This document shows positions 1 through 8,400 of a stretch of DNA of 19,937 nucleotides, piece after piece (the first letter of the stretch is position 1; every line of letters starts with the position of its first letter). Source of the stretch: Anaerolineae bacterium (GTDB lineage: Bacteria; Chloroflexota; Anaerolineae; JAFGEY01); NCBI GenBank assembly GCA_016929775.1, contig JAFGIE010000063.1, positions 1 through 19,937 on the forward strand. Direction: 5' to 3'. The notes beneath the pieces were generated by a model. It was not told where the DNA came from, did not search any database, and saw only the letters and a list, made by a program, of their open reading frames with translations. The position numbers and the translations under genes were made by a program.

Positions 1-94
1 AGGACTCCTGTCAAGTCAGGCACACTGGTCGTGCCAGGAGCAGTCGCCCACTGTCGGCGGAAGCGCGCAGGCAGGCTCTGCCGCAAACGCACCC

Positions 95-123
95 TTGCCA
101 CGAGCGGGGAATGCGTGTACAAT
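95..123 (+). promoter_or_regulatory. sigma70-type promoter of argS
   Basis: A -35 box TTGCCA (95-100) and a -10 box TACAAT (118-123) are separated by exactly 17 bases. The box pair lies 33 bases upstream of the chosen GTG start of argS, leaving a short leader that contains the ribosome binding site AAAGGAAG (143-150). This is seen directly; activity is inferred. Confidence 0.7.
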
Positions 124-156
124 CTACCGAATCATCGCCCGCAAAGGAAGGCAATC

Positions 157-1845
157 GTGCTGATCCAAGATCTGATCGCAGAACTGGCTACAGAAGCGAT
201 ACGGCGTGCGCAGGCGGCGGGAGCGCTGCCCGCCTTTGAGGCGCCTGCAGTCGCCGTGCAGCCCCCGCGTCGCCCCGAGTTCGGCGATATGTCGACCTCG
301 GTATGCATGCAGATGGCGCGCCTGGCACGGATGGCGCCGCTCCGGATCGCCGAGATCGTGGTCGCGCACCATCCCGCGCACGACATGATCGGCAACGTAG
401 AGGTCGCTCCGCCCGGGTTTCTGAACTACACTTTCTCCTCCGGCTGGTTGGCGCGGCAGGTCGAGACGATCAACGCATGCGCCGAGCGGTGGGGATGGAT
501 CGATGCCGGGCAGGGCAGTCGCGTCCAGGTCGAGTATGGGAGCGCCAATCCGACGGGCCCGCTGCACGTGGGGTTCGGGCGCAACGTGGTGCTGGGCGAC
601 GCGATCGCCAACGTCTTGGCTGCCGCTGGGTATGACGTCGAGCGCGAGTACTATATCAACGACGCGGGCACACAGGTGTACATGCTGGGGGCCAGCATGT
701 ACGCACGCTACATGGCGCTGTTGGGGCACGACGTGGCCCTTCCAGAGGACGGGTACCGCGGCGCGTACGTGATCGAGTGGGCGCAGCAGGTCGTCGACGC
801 CGAGGGCGCCCGCTATGCCGAGATGCCACGCGCCAAGGCCCAGCCGATCCTGCGGGACATCGCCCGCGAAGAGGCGCTGCGCGGCATCCGGCGGGACTGT
901 GAGCGGCTCGGCGTCCACTATGACAGCTGGTTCTCCGAGCAGAGCCTGTACGATTCGGGGCTGTTCGATCGCATCCTGGACATGCTGCGCGCCGGCGGCT
1001 ACGTGGCTGAGCGCGAGGGGGCGGTGTGGTTCGCGTCTCCGGACCTCGAAGAGGATGCGGTCCTGATCCGCTCTCCGCAGGTGATCGCCGACCCCGCGCG
1101 GCGCCCTACCTACCTAGCGTCTGACTTGGCCTACGCGTGGAACAAGCTCGTCGATCGTGGGTTCGACCGGGCGATCTATGTCTGGGGAGCCGACCATCAC
1201 GGCGACGTGCCGCGCGTCAAGGCGGGCCTGAAGGCGATCGGCCTCGACCCGGAGCGCGCCGAGTTGATCATCTACCAGATGGTGAGCGTCAAGGCGAGCG
1301 GCGAAGACGTGCGCATGTCCAAGCGCGCCGGCGAGTTCGTGGCGCTGTCCGAGCTGCTCGACGACGTCGGGGCGGATGCAACTCGTTTTTTCCTGCTGCT
1401 GCGCTCGTCGGATAGCCAGATGGACTTTGACGTCGATCTAGCCAAGACGCAGAGCGAAGAGAACCCGGTCTACTATGTGCAGTACGCGCACGCGCGTATC
1501 GCGAGCCTGTTCCGGATCGCGCAGGAACGGGGCTGGACAGATTGGAGCGACGGCGACGTGGCGCTGCTGGTGCACCCCAAGGAGCTCGACCTGATCCGCA
1601 AGATGATCCAGCTTCCGGAGGTTGTGGCGCGGGCTGCGGACGAGCTCGCGCCTCATCACCTGTGCTACTATGCCCAGGAACTCGCCAGCGCGCTCCACTC
1701 GTTTTACCGCGAGTGCCGGGTCGTATCGTCCGATCCGGCGGACGTGGGGATCACGTTGGCCCGGCTCAAGCTGGTCCAAGCGGCGCAGCACGCGCTGGCA
1801 AACACGCTGCGTCTGATCGGCGTCGCCGCTCCTGAGGAGATGTAG
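157..1845 (+). CDS. argS: Arginyl-tRNA synthetase (class I)
   Basis: ArgRS charges tRNA-Arg with arginine using ATP in the cytoplasm. The 562-residue protein has the expected family length. The N-terminal additional domain covers about residues 1-105. The class I signature appears as SANPTGPLHVGFGRN from residue 129, with HVGF standing for HIGH at 137-140. The KMSKS loop appears as RMSKRAG with MSK at 387-389. The C-terminal anticodon-binding helical domain ends in LRLIGVAAPEEM, a typical ArgRS ending. The frame is open further upstream to 31, but GTG at 157 is chosen: it has a good ribosome binding site 7 bases upstream, it lies downstream of the promoter, and the extra 42 residues are unlike any ArgRS N-terminus. 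A tRNA gene follows 54 bases after the stop. Family assignment is secure. Confidence 0.97.
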   Translation: MLIQDLIAELATEAIRRAQAAGALPAFEAPAVAVQPPRRPEFGDMSTSVCMQMARLARMAPLRIAEIVVAHHPAHDMIGNVEVAPPGFLNYTFSSGWLARQVETINACAERWGWIDAGQGSRVQVEYGSANPTGPLHVGFGRNVVLGDAIANVLAAAGYDVEREYYINDAGTQVYMLGASMYARYMALLGHDVALPEDGYRGAYVIEWAQQVVDAEGARYAEMPRAKAQPILRDIAREEALRGIRRDCERLGVHYDSWFSEQSLYDSGLFDRILDMLRAGGYVAEREGAVWFASPDLEEDAVLIRSPQVIADPARRPTYLASDLAYAWNKLVDRGFDRAIYVWGADHHGDVPRVKAGLKAIGLDPERAELIIYQMVSVKASGEDVRMSKRAGEFVALSELLDDVGADATRFFLLLRSSDSQMDFDVDLAKTQSEENPVYYVQYAHARIASLFRIAQERGWTDWSDGDVALLVHPKELDLIRKMIQLPEVVARAADELAPHHLCYYAQELASALHSFYRECRVVSSDPADVGITLARLKLVQAAQHALANTLRLIGVAAPEEM

Positions 1846-1861
1846 CAAAGGCTAGGGTTGC

Positions 1862-1889
1862 TTGACAGGCCCCTGGATTCACGTATAAT
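1862..1889 (+). promoter_or_regulatory. Promoter of tRNA-Val
   Basis: Perfect consensus boxes TTGACA (1862-1867) and TATAAT (1884-1889) are spaced 16 bases apart, 10 bases upstream of the tRNA 5' end. This is the strongest promoter by sequence in the window, as expected for a stable RNA gene. Confidence 0.85.
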
Positions 1890-1899
1890 GAACGCTGCC

Positions 1900-1973
1900 G
1901 GGCGGTTAGCTCAGTTGGTTAGAGCGCCTCGCTTACACCGAGGAGGTCGTAGGTTCGAGTCCTATACCGCCCA
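1900..1973 (+). tRNA. tRNA-Val, anticodon UAC
   Basis: A complete cloverleaf folds by eye. The acceptor stem is GGGCGGT (1900-1906) with ACCGCCC (1966-1972) and discriminator A1973. The D stem is GCTC/GAGC (1909-1912, 1922-1925). The anticodon stem is CCTCG/CGAGG (1927-1931, 1939-1943) around the loop CTTACAC, with anticodon TAC at 1934-1936. The T stem is GTAGG/CCTAT around TTCGAGT. UAC reads GUA and other Val codons. The 3' CCA is not encoded, so it must be added by the CCA-adding enzyme. The gene has its own promoter and terminator and is therefore a monocistronic unit. Confidence 0.97.
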
Positions 1974-1977
1974 TCGG

Positions 1978-2006
1978 GGGCCAGACACGTGTTCTGGCCC
2001 TTTTTT
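1978..2006 (+). terminator. Intrinsic terminator after tRNA-Val
   Basis: An 8-bp stem, GGGCCAGA (1978-1985) with TCTGGCCC (1993-2000), encloses a 7-base loop and is followed at once by six T residues (2001-2006). This is a textbook rho-independent terminator four bases after the tRNA. The nucleoside hydrolase start is only 41 bases further on and I see no separate promoter for it, so that gene may depend on readthrough. Confidence 0.88.
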
Positions 2007-2047
2007 GCTTCCCCCTGTCACCCAAGCCAAGAAAGCGAGGTCACCCC

Positions 2048-2962
2048 ATGCCTGCGATTGCCCTGTCGCCTGAACGGATGGCACAGCGTCTCGAGCCCCC
2101 CACTGGGCCGGTGTCCATGGTCCTCGACACCGACACCTACAACGAGATCGACGACCAGTTCGCCGTGGTCTATAGCCTGCTCAGCGACACGCTCGACGTA
2201 GAGGCGATCTATGCCGCGCCCTTTCACAACAGCCGTTCCACGGGACCGGGAGACGGGATGCTCAAGAGCTACGAGGAGATCGTGCGCCTCCTCGATCGCC
2301 TCGACCGGTCCCCGCAGGGGTTCGCCTACCACGGGTCCGACCGTTACCTGGGGCGCCTAGATACGCCGGTGGAGAGCGATGCGGTGGCGGACCTGATCGC
2401 GCGCGCCGTGCAGCCGCGCGAAGGCCCGCTGTACGTGGTCGCGATTGGCGCGATCACCAACGTGGCTTCGGCCCTGCTGCTGGCGCCCCAGATCGGGGAG
2501 CGCATCGTGGTCGTCTGGTTGGGCGGGCATCCGCAGTACTGGCCCCACACCCGCGAGTTCAACCTACAACAGGATGTCCTGGCGGGGCAGGTTGTGTTCG
2601 ACTGCGGCGTGCCGGTGGTCCAGATCCCGTGCAAGAACGTCGCCGAGCACCTGCGGACGACGGTGCCCGAGATGGCGGCATACATCAAGGGGCGGGGTGC
2701 GATTGGCGACTATCTGTACCGCACGTTCGTCGAGTACCGGGCTGACCACTATGCGTGGTCCAAGGTGCTGTGGGATATCTCGACGATCGGATACCTGGTC
2801 AACCCGAGCTGGGTGCCCAGCGAGGTCAGGCCTTCCCCCGTGTTGCGCGATGACGTGACGTGGGGACCAGAGGACGACGCGCGCCATCCCTTCCGCGTCG
2901 CGATAGACCTGAACCGCGACCAGATCTACGGCGACCTGTTCCGCAAGCTCGCGGCGCGCTAG
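2048..2962 (+). CDS. Nucleoside hydrolase, inosine-uridine preferring (IunH/Rih) family
   Basis: Family members hydrolyse the N-glycosidic bond of ribonucleosides to free base and ribose (salvage), using a bound calcium ion. The 304-residue length is usual. The N-terminal Asp cluster DTDTYNEIDDQ spans residues 27-37. It has two more residues between its Asp pairs than the classic DTDPGIDD form. The EFN motif (N172, D176) fits the ribose/calcium site, and the C-terminal LWDISTIGYLVNP has W242-D243 where His-Asp is found in classic IunH. No signal peptide is seen, so it is probably cytoplasmic. The ATG has GCGAGG (2035-2040) 7 bases upstream. It faces the MFS gene tail-to-tail across 21 bases. 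Substrate range cannot be read from sequence; the Trp variant may favour purine nucleosides, as in IAG-type enzymes. Confidence 0.9.
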   Translation: MPAIALSPERMAQRLEPPTGPVSMVLDTDTYNEIDDQFAVVYSLLSDTLDVEAIYAAPFHNSRSTGPGDGMLKSYEEIVRLLDRLDRSPQGFAYHGSDRYLGRLDTPVESDAVADLIARAVQPREGPLYVVAIGAITNVASALLLAPQIGERIVVVWLGGHPQYWPHTREFNLQQDVLAGQVVFDCGVPVVQIPCKNVAEHLRTTVPEMAAYIKGRGAIGDYLYRTFVEYRADHYAWSKVLWDISTIGYLVNPSWVPSEVRPSPVLRDDVTWGPEDDARHPFRVAIDLNRDQIYGDLFRKLAAR

Positions 2963-2983
2963 GGGGATCGGGGCGGGTGGAGG

Positions 2984-4210
2984 TCACTCCATGCGGCGCA
3001 TAGGGCGATGGAAGGCGAGCAGCGCCAGGGCGGCGATCGCGAGGAGCACGCCCTGTGTGCCGATCACCACCGGCACTCCGTAGCTGTCCGCGATCGCGCC
3101 GGCGGGGATGGTGACGATGCGGGTCAGGCCGAACATCATCATGTACATGCTCATCACCCGCCCGCGGTAGGCTGCGTCGACGTTGACCTGGACCAGGGTC
3201 TGGTTGGTGACCATGCATGCGTTGCTCGCGACGCCGACTGCGACGAGCAGCGCCAGCGCGATGGGGAACGAAGAGGTCGGTGCGAGAAGGATGAGCAGCA
3301 CGCCAAAGGCGGCAGCTGTGCCGAGCAAGACCCTGCCCTTGCCGCGCAGATCCTCCTGCGCCGCCAGGAACAAGGAGCTGATCAGTGCCCCGACGCCGGG
3401 TGCGGAGGAGAGGATGCCATAGCCAGCGGCGTCGAGCCCTAACTGATCCTGCGCGAACTTGGGCAGGAAGGTGCGGTAGGGCATGCCAAACAACCCCCGC
3501 GCAAAAACCATGCCCAGCAAGGGCACCAGGATCGGGCGCAGCCTGAGGTAGGCGATCCCGGCGCGCAGGTCGGTCCAGACCGAGTGGACGGAGGGAGGGG
3601 CGACGCTGCTGTGCGGCAGCCCGATCAGGGTCAGCGTGACTCCGACATAGCAAGTCGTGATCAGGGCGTACACGCTGCGGATGCCGAGGGCGTCGATCAG
3701 CAGGCCCGCCAGCGATGGGGCGACGATCCCCATCAGGCCCATGCCGACCGAGTTGAGCGACACTGCGTTGAGCAGTGCCTTGTGCCCGACGAGTTCCGCC
3801 AGGAACGCCTGCTGGGTGGGCATGATCAGGGCAAACAGGACTCCGCGCAGCGTGGACGCCACGGCAAGGTGCCATACCTGTACGGCGCCAGTGAGGATCA
3901 GCATCGTCAACAGCAGCGAGACGAGCGAGAGCAGGCTCCGGGCCCACAACAGCAGCGCCCGTTTCTCCATGCGATCCGAGATCACGCCCGCAAAGAGGGA
4001 CAGCACTGCGGTGGTGATCGACCACCCGGCGCCGACCCAGCCGAGGGCGAACGCCGACCCGGTCAGCTCGTAAACCAGCCAACCCTCCGCCACCGTGCCC
4101 ATCTGCATCGTGGCGGAGGAGAGCAGCTGCCCCGACCAGTACCAGCGAAAGTGCGGGTTGCGCAGGGCGTTCAGGGCTGTGCTGCGCCGGGGCGCGTGCG
4201 ATCGGGCCAA
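2984..4210 (-). CDS. MFS transporter, EntS/MFS_3-like exporter
   Basis: This 408-residue multi-pass membrane protein has about 10-12 hydrophobic segments. The MFS motif A lies in the first half as GVISDRMEKRALL, followed by GxLRG-type patterns. A related RGRVMSMYMMMFG signature in the second half is typical of the MFS_3 group (EntS-like enterobactin exporters and macrolide exporters). A proton-driven export role is inferred from the family. The start is TTG (4208-4210), supported by a perfect AAGGAG site (complement of 4217-4222) six bases upstream. It is the last gene of the marR-ABC-ABC-MFS operon, 24 bases after the ABC gene, so it is probably co-induced with the ABC exporter. Substrate unknown. 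Confidence 0.88.
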   Translation of the reverse strand: MARSHAPRRSTALNALRNPHFRWYWSGQLLSSATMQMGTVAEGWLVYELTGSAFALGWVGAGWSITTAVLSLFAGVISDRMEKRALLLWARSLLSLVSLLLTMLILTGAVQVWHLAVASTLRGVLFALIMPTQQAFLAELVGHKALLNAVSLNSVGMGLMGIVAPSLAGLLIDALGIRSVYALITTCYVGVTLTLIGLPHSSVAPPSVHSVWTDLRAGIAYLRLRPILVPLLGMVFARGLFGMPYRTFLPKFAQDQLGLDAAGYGILSSAPGVGALISSLFLAAQEDLRGKGRVLLGTAAAFGVLLILLAPTSSFPIALALLVAVGVASNACMVTNQTLVQVNVDAAYRGRVMSMYMMMFGLTRIVTIPAGAIADSYGVPVVIGTQGVLLAIAALALLAFHRPMRRME

Positions 4211-4234
4211 GGGGGGCTCCTTCGCTTGCCGGGA

Positions 4235-6064
4235 TCAGGCGTTCTGTTCCCAGGCGATGAACTGTCGCTCATAGAGGTCGCGGTAGAGTCCTCCACGCGC
4301 GACAAGCGCCTCGTGCGTGCCCTCTTCGACCAGGCGCCCATCATCGATCACATAGATGCGGTCTGCGTTGCGCACGGTGCTCAAGCGGTGCGCGATCACG
4401 ATCGCCGTGCGCCCCACCAGCAGGTTTGCCAGCGCATCCTGGATCAGGGCTTCGGTCACCGTATCTACGCTCGACGTCGCCTCGTCCATGATCAGGATGC
4501 GCGGGTTGACCAGCAGGGCGCGCGCGATGCAGATCAGCTGGCGCTGCCCCACGGAGAGGTTGGCGCCGCCCTCCAGGATCCGCGTCTGGTAGCCATCGGG
4601 CAGGTGAGAGATGAACACGTCGGCGTTCGCCAAGCGCGCAGCTTCGTGGAGCGCCTCGTCGCTGGCGTCAGGAGCGCCGTAGCGAATGTTGTCCTCGATC
4701 GTCCCGGAAAAGAGGAATGGATCCTGCGGGACCAGGCCCATGTGCTGGTGCAGGCTGCGGACCTGGATGTCGCGCACGTCGTGCCCGTCGATCAGAACGG
4801 CGCCGCGCTCCACCTCGTAAAAGCGCGCGACGAGGTTGGCGATCGACGTCTTGCCTGCGCCGGTTGGGCCCACCAGGGCGACGGTCTCGCCGGGCTCGAT
4901 CGTCATATTGATCTCTGAGAGGACCTCTTTGTCCTCGGTGTAGCGAAAGTGCACGTCCCGCAGCTCGACGTGTCCCGCAACCGCGGGCAGCGCGGTCGCG
5001 TCGGGCCGATCCTGTACCAGCGGCTCGGTGTGCAGCAGGTGCAGCACCCGCTCCCCGCCTGCGGTGGCGGCTTGGAGAGTGGTGTAGAGCTGGCTCAGGT
5101 CACGGATCGGGTCAAAGAACCGCCCGACGTAGCTCAGAAAGGCGACCACGACGCCGATCGTGATCGTGCCCCGCGCGGACATCATGCCGCCGACCCAGAG
5201 CACGATGCACGTTGCCGTGATGCTCAGGATGTCAACCGTGGGCAAAAAGACGAACGAAAGCGACATGGCGCCGACGTAAGCGTCGCGGTTGGCGCGGTTG
5301 ATCTCCTCAAAGCGTTCCTGGGTGTTGTCCTCTTGGGCGAAGGCTTGGATCACGCGCATGCCGTTGATGTTCTCGGCGAGATCGCCCACCACCGCGGCGA
5401 TCCGGGACCGTGTCTCGCGAAAGGCGACACGCGCGTGTCGGCTAAAGATCAGCGTCGCGACCACCATGAGCGGCAGCACGCTAAAGGTCAGGAGCGCCAG
5501 GCGGGGTTCCATGCCGACCATGACGGCGATCGTGCCAAACAGGGTCACGCTGTCCCCGAGGACGCTGATCAGTCCTTCCGAGAGGAGCTCGTTGATCACC
5601 TCTACGTCGTTCATCACGCGCGAGATCGTGACGCCGACGATGTGCGTGTCGTGATAGGGGACCGAGAGCTCTTGCAGCCGCTCGAAGAGGCGGTTGCGCA
5701 GCGAGTTGAGCACCTTCTGACCGACCCAGGAGAGGGCATAGCTCTGCGCCGCCGATGCGACAAAGAGCGTCGTCAGCGTGCCCGCCAAGCCGAGGGCAGT
5801 CCATACCAGCCCGTTCACGTCGCCAGAGGCAATGTGCTCGTCGATCGCGACCTTGGTCAGGTAGGGGATCAGTAAATTGGCGCCCGTGGAGAAGAGCATG
5901 AACAGCGCCGCGAGGAGCATCTGTAGCCAGTAGGGACGCACGAACTGCAGCAGCTCCAGCAAGACGTGCGCGTTGACCTTGCCGGCGCCCTCCTTGGACC
6001 CCAAACTGCGCAGCGTTCCCCCGGGTCCGTGCGAACCAGCGCTTCCACCCAGGCTGATCGTCAT
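4235..6064 (-). CDS. ABC exporter half-transporter, catalytically competent subunit of a heterodimer
   Basis: This 609-residue fused permease-ATPase has a six-helix exporter TM domain (about 40-330) and an ATP-binding domain (about 360-600). Visible motifs are Walker A GPTGAGKT (399-406), Q-loop VPQD, signature LSVGQ (503-507), Walker B with catalytic Glu (D527-E528), and switch His H559. The second Gly of the signature LSGGQ is Val. That pattern fits the subunit that supplies the full Walker B to the competent site and the altered signature to the degenerate site, as in LmrCD, BmrCD and TM287/288. The ATG lies 6 bases after the stop of the upstream ABC gene, and the ribosome binding sequence GGGAGGG lies inside that gene's end, implying coupled translation. 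The role is probably drug, lipid or peptide export; substrate unknown. Confidence 0.93.
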   Translation of the reverse strand: MTISLGGSAGSHGPGGTLRSLGSKEGAGKVNAHVLLELLQFVRPYWLQMLLAALFMLFSTGANLLIPYLTKVAIDEHIASGDVNGLVWTALGLAGTLTTLFVASAAQSYALSWVGQKVLNSLRNRLFERLQELSVPYHDTHIVGVTISRVMNDVEVINELLSEGLISVLGDSVTLFGTIAVMVGMEPRLALLTFSVLPLMVVATLIFSRHARVAFRETRSRIAAVVGDLAENINGMRVIQAFAQEDNTQERFEEINRANRDAYVGAMSLSFVFLPTVDILSITATCIVLWVGGMMSARGTITIGVVVAFLSYVGRFFDPIRDLSQLYTTLQAATAGGERVLHLLHTEPLVQDRPDATALPAVAGHVELRDVHFRYTEDKEVLSEINMTIEPGETVALVGPTGAGKTSIANLVARFYEVERGAVLIDGHDVRDIQVRSLHQHMGLVPQDPFLFSGTIEDNIRYGAPDASDEALHEAARLANADVFISHLPDGYQTRILEGGANLSVGQRQLICIARALLVNPRILIMDEATSSVDTVTEALIQDALANLLVGRTAIVIAHRLSTVRNADRIYVIDDGRLVEEGTHEALVARGGLYRDLYERQFIAWEQNA

Positions 6065-6070
6065 GGCAGT

Positions 6071-7903
6071 CTAGCCCTCCCCGCGTCCATCTTGGCCCAC
6101 CGCTGACGCTTCTTGGGGCCGGAGCTGTCGGAAAAAGATCTCGGCATAGATGCCGCTCTCCTGCAAGAGCTGCTCGTGGGCGCTCTGCTCTGCCGTGCGG
6201 CGCCCGCGCGCCACGATCCGCCCCCCTTCCAGGACCAGCACCAGATCGGCCCGGCGAACCGTGCTCAGTCGTTGTGCGATCACGAACGAGGTCCGTCCCT
6301 CCATGAGCCGGGCCAACGCCGCCTGGATCAGCGCCTCGGTCTCGGTGTCCACGCTCGAGGTGGCGTCGTCGAGGATCAGGATCGCCGGGTCCTTGAGGAT
6401 CGCACGCGCGATGGCGATGCGCTGCTTTTGCCCGCCAGAGAGGGTGGTGCCTTCTTCCCCGACATACGTCTCGTACTGCTCGGGCATCTCTAGGATAAAG
6501 TCGTGCGCCGATGCCGCCTTTGCCGCGGCGACGATCTCGTCCTCTGTCGCTTCGGGCCTTCCAAAGGCGATGTTCTCGCCCACGGTGGTAGCAAAGAGGG
6601 TCGTATCCTGCAGCACGATCCCGATCTGTTCTCGCAGCGAGTTGACGGTCATGCGGCGGATGTTCTGTCCGTCGATGCATACCTGCCCTTCGGTGGGATC
6701 GTAGAAGCGTGGGATCAGGTTGATCACCGAGCTCTTGCCCGACCCGGTCGCGCCGAGGAGGGCGACGATCTCGCCTGGTTGCGCCTCAAAGTCGATGTCC
6801 GAGAGGACCTGGTGTCGACCAAAGTAGGAGAAGGAGACGTGTGCAAAGCGCACGTGCCCCTCGACCTTCCCAATCGGCACCGCGTCGGGGCGGTCCTGCA
6901 CCTCTGACTGCGCGTCCAAGATCTCAAAGACACGCTCGCCAGAGGCGGTTGCTTGCGAGATGGAGGCGATCACCCACCCCAGCCGGCGTACGGGCGCAGC
7001 GAGCTGGCTGACGTACGTGGTAAAGGCGACCAGTTCGCCGATCGTCAAGGCGCCGTCGATCACCAGGCGCCCGCCGAAGAGCAGGATCATCACCGTGCCC
7101 GCACTGGCGAGCAGCCGCAGCAGGGGCAGGTTGATCGAGCGCATCCGGGTGGTGCGCAGGTTGAGCTCGAACAGGGCTTGCGTCTGCTGCTCGAAGCGCA
7201 TGATCTCGTTCACTTCCTGGGCAAAAGCCTTGACGACGCGCGCGCCGCGCAGGTTCTGCTCGAGACGCGTGGTCACCTCGGCGACCTGCTGCTGCACGGC
7301 GCGCGACAGGGGGCGGTAGCGCATGCCAAAGCGCAGGGCGCCGTACGCGAGAAAGGGTACGATCGTCAGGGTGAGTAGCGCCAGGCGCGTGTCCAGGCTG
7401 ACCATGGAGAAGGCGATCCCGATGATCAGGGTGATCACCTCGACCGAGCGCAGGATCGCGCGTCCCGTCAGAAAGCGCACACGGTCGACGTCGCCGATGG
7501 CGCGCGCCAAGAGCTGCCCTGTCTCCGACCGGTCGTGGTAGCTGAAGGACAGCGATTGCAGTTTCTGGTGGATCGCATTCCGCAGATCATAGGCCACGCT
7601 CTGCGAGGCGACCTCGGTCCACCGCCCAAAGAGAAAGGTGCACACACCGCGCGCCAGCGTCATGCCCATCAGCGCTGCCACGCCCTGGCGGATCACGGCT
7701 GCGTCTCCGCCGCGAATGCCCCCATCGACGATCGCGCGGATCACCAACGGCATGCCCAGCGTGATCCCGTTGTTGACCAGGAGAAGGACATAGGCTCCGG
7801 CGACGCGAAGCCAGTAGGGGCGGAGGTACGACAGGCAGCGACCGAGCGTGCGCAAGCTGCCGGGACGTCGTAGCGGGGTGGGCGCCGGTATGCTAACAGA
7901 CAT
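6071..7903 (-). CDS. ABC exporter half-transporter, degenerate-site subunit of a heterodimer
   Basis: This 610-residue protein has an exporter TM domain (about 25-315) and an ATPase domain (about 345-590). Walker A is GATGSGKS (384-391) and the signature is canonical LSGGQ (488-492). The Walker B ends D512-D513, so Asp replaces the catalytic Glu, and the switch residue is Gln (Q544 in VIAQRLSTV) instead of His. These are the hallmark changes of the non-hydrolysing site in heterodimeric exporters (LmrC, BmrC, TM287). The partner encoded immediately downstream supplies the active Glu and His. The start ATG overlaps the end of marR by 11 bases (7893-7903), so translation is coupled to the regulator. 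Confidence 0.93.
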   Translation of the reverse strand: MSVSIPAPTPLRRPGSLRTLGRCLSYLRPYWLRVAGAYVLLLVNNGITLGMPLVIRAIVDGGIRGGDAAVIRQGVAALMGMTLARGVCTFLFGRWTEVASQSVAYDLRNAIHQKLQSLSFSYHDRSETGQLLARAIGDVDRVRFLTGRAILRSVEVITLIIGIAFSMVSLDTRLALLTLTIVPFLAYGALRFGMRYRPLSRAVQQQVAEVTTRLEQNLRGARVVKAFAQEVNEIMRFEQQTQALFELNLRTTRMRSINLPLLRLLASAGTVMILLFGGRLVIDGALTIGELVAFTTYVSQLAAPVRRLGWVIASISQATASGERVFEILDAQSEVQDRPDAVPIGKVEGHVRFAHVSFSYFGRHQVLSDIDFEAQPGEIVALLGATGSGKSSVINLIPRFYDPTEGQVCIDGQNIRRMTVNSLREQIGIVLQDTTLFATTVGENIAFGRPEATEDEIVAAAKAASAHDFILEMPEQYETYVGEEGTTLSGGQKQRIAIARAILKDPAILILDDATSSVDTETEALIQAALARLMEGRTSFVIAQRLSTVRRADLVLVLEGGRIVARGRRTAEQSAHEQLLQESGIYAEIFFRQLRPQEASAVGQDGRGEG

Positions 7904-8339
7904 CGTCGATCTCCAAGAGCCGGGCGATCTCGACCATCGCCTCCGCGATCACGTTCATCCGTCGTGGGGGGAGTTCCTTGAGCCGCTCGCGCAGCAGGGG
8001 CATCCCGCTGAGCGGCACGCGTTCGGCGATCTCTCGCCCTGCCGGGGTGAGGGTCACGAGGACGACGCGGTTGTCGACCCGCGAGCGGGTGCGCTCGACG
8101 TACCCCTTTTCCTCCAGGCGTGCGATCGTCTCCGACGCGCTGCTGTCGCTGACGTGCAGGTAGTCACGGATCTGGCCTACGGTCAGCGGTTCGGCTTCGT
8201 GCAGGTAGCGCAACGTCGCCACCTTGCGCCCGCTGATCCCGTCCTGGTTCATGCGCCGGCTGCACGTGCGCAGATGGCGGTACACCTCCAGAAAGAGGTG
8301 CACGGTCTCTGTGTAGCGCTCTCCACGCTCGCCTTCCAT
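7893..8339 (-). CDS. MarR-family transcriptional regulator of the efflux operon
   Basis: A 148-residue winged-helix dimer of MarR type. The wHTH runs from about residue 45 to 100: LTVGQIRDYLHVSDSSASETIARLEEKGYV contains the recognition helix, and the wing carries the D-x-R motif at D89-N90-R91. N- and C-terminal helices supply the dimer interface. The ATG has AGGA (complement of 8347-8350) seven bases upstream. It is the first gene of the operon marR-ABC-ABC-MFS and overlaps the ABC start. Palindromes overlapping its own transcription start suggest autorepression relieved by a ligand, the usual logic of MarR-exporter units. The ligand is unknown. Confidence 0.92.
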   Translation of the reverse strand: MEGERGERYTETVHLFLEVYRHLRTCSRRMNQDGISGRKVATLRYLHEAEPLTVGQIRDYLHVSDSSASETIARLEEKGYVERTRSRVDNRVVLVTLTPAGREIAERVPLSGMPLLRERLKELPPRRMNVIAEAMVEIARLLEIDDVC

Positions 8340-8361
8340 CTCACCGTCCTAAAGCTTGGTT

Positions 8362-8400
8362 CCGAATACTTCGGCTTCGAATACTTCGGTTGCGAAGCAA
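8362..8400 (-). promoter_or_regulatory. Tandem palindromes, likely MarR operator
   Basis: Two near-identical palindromes, CCGAATACTTCGG (8362-8374) and TCGAATACTTCGG (8377-8389), repeat with a 15-base period. A third, TTGCGAAGCAA (8390-8400), abuts them. All have GAA/TTC half-sites and lie between the marR -10 box and the marR start codon, across the expected transcription start. Binding here would block initiation of the efflux operon. The palindromes are seen directly; MarR binding is inferred. Confidence 0.7.

Noticed and set aside
19..35. Hairpin GGCAC-7 bases-GTGCC as a terminator of an upstream gene
   Set aside because: There is no T-run after it and no upstream gene is in view, so the role cannot be supported.
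31..156. N-terminal extension of argS from GTG 31
   Set aside because: The first 42 residues do not resemble ArgRS, they overlap the promoter at 95-123, and GTG 157 has a good ribosome binding site.
3584..4918. Long 444-codon frame on the + strand
   Set aside because: It is antisense to the MFS and ABC genes, shows no motif, and has the biased composition of a shadow frame in GC-rich DNA.
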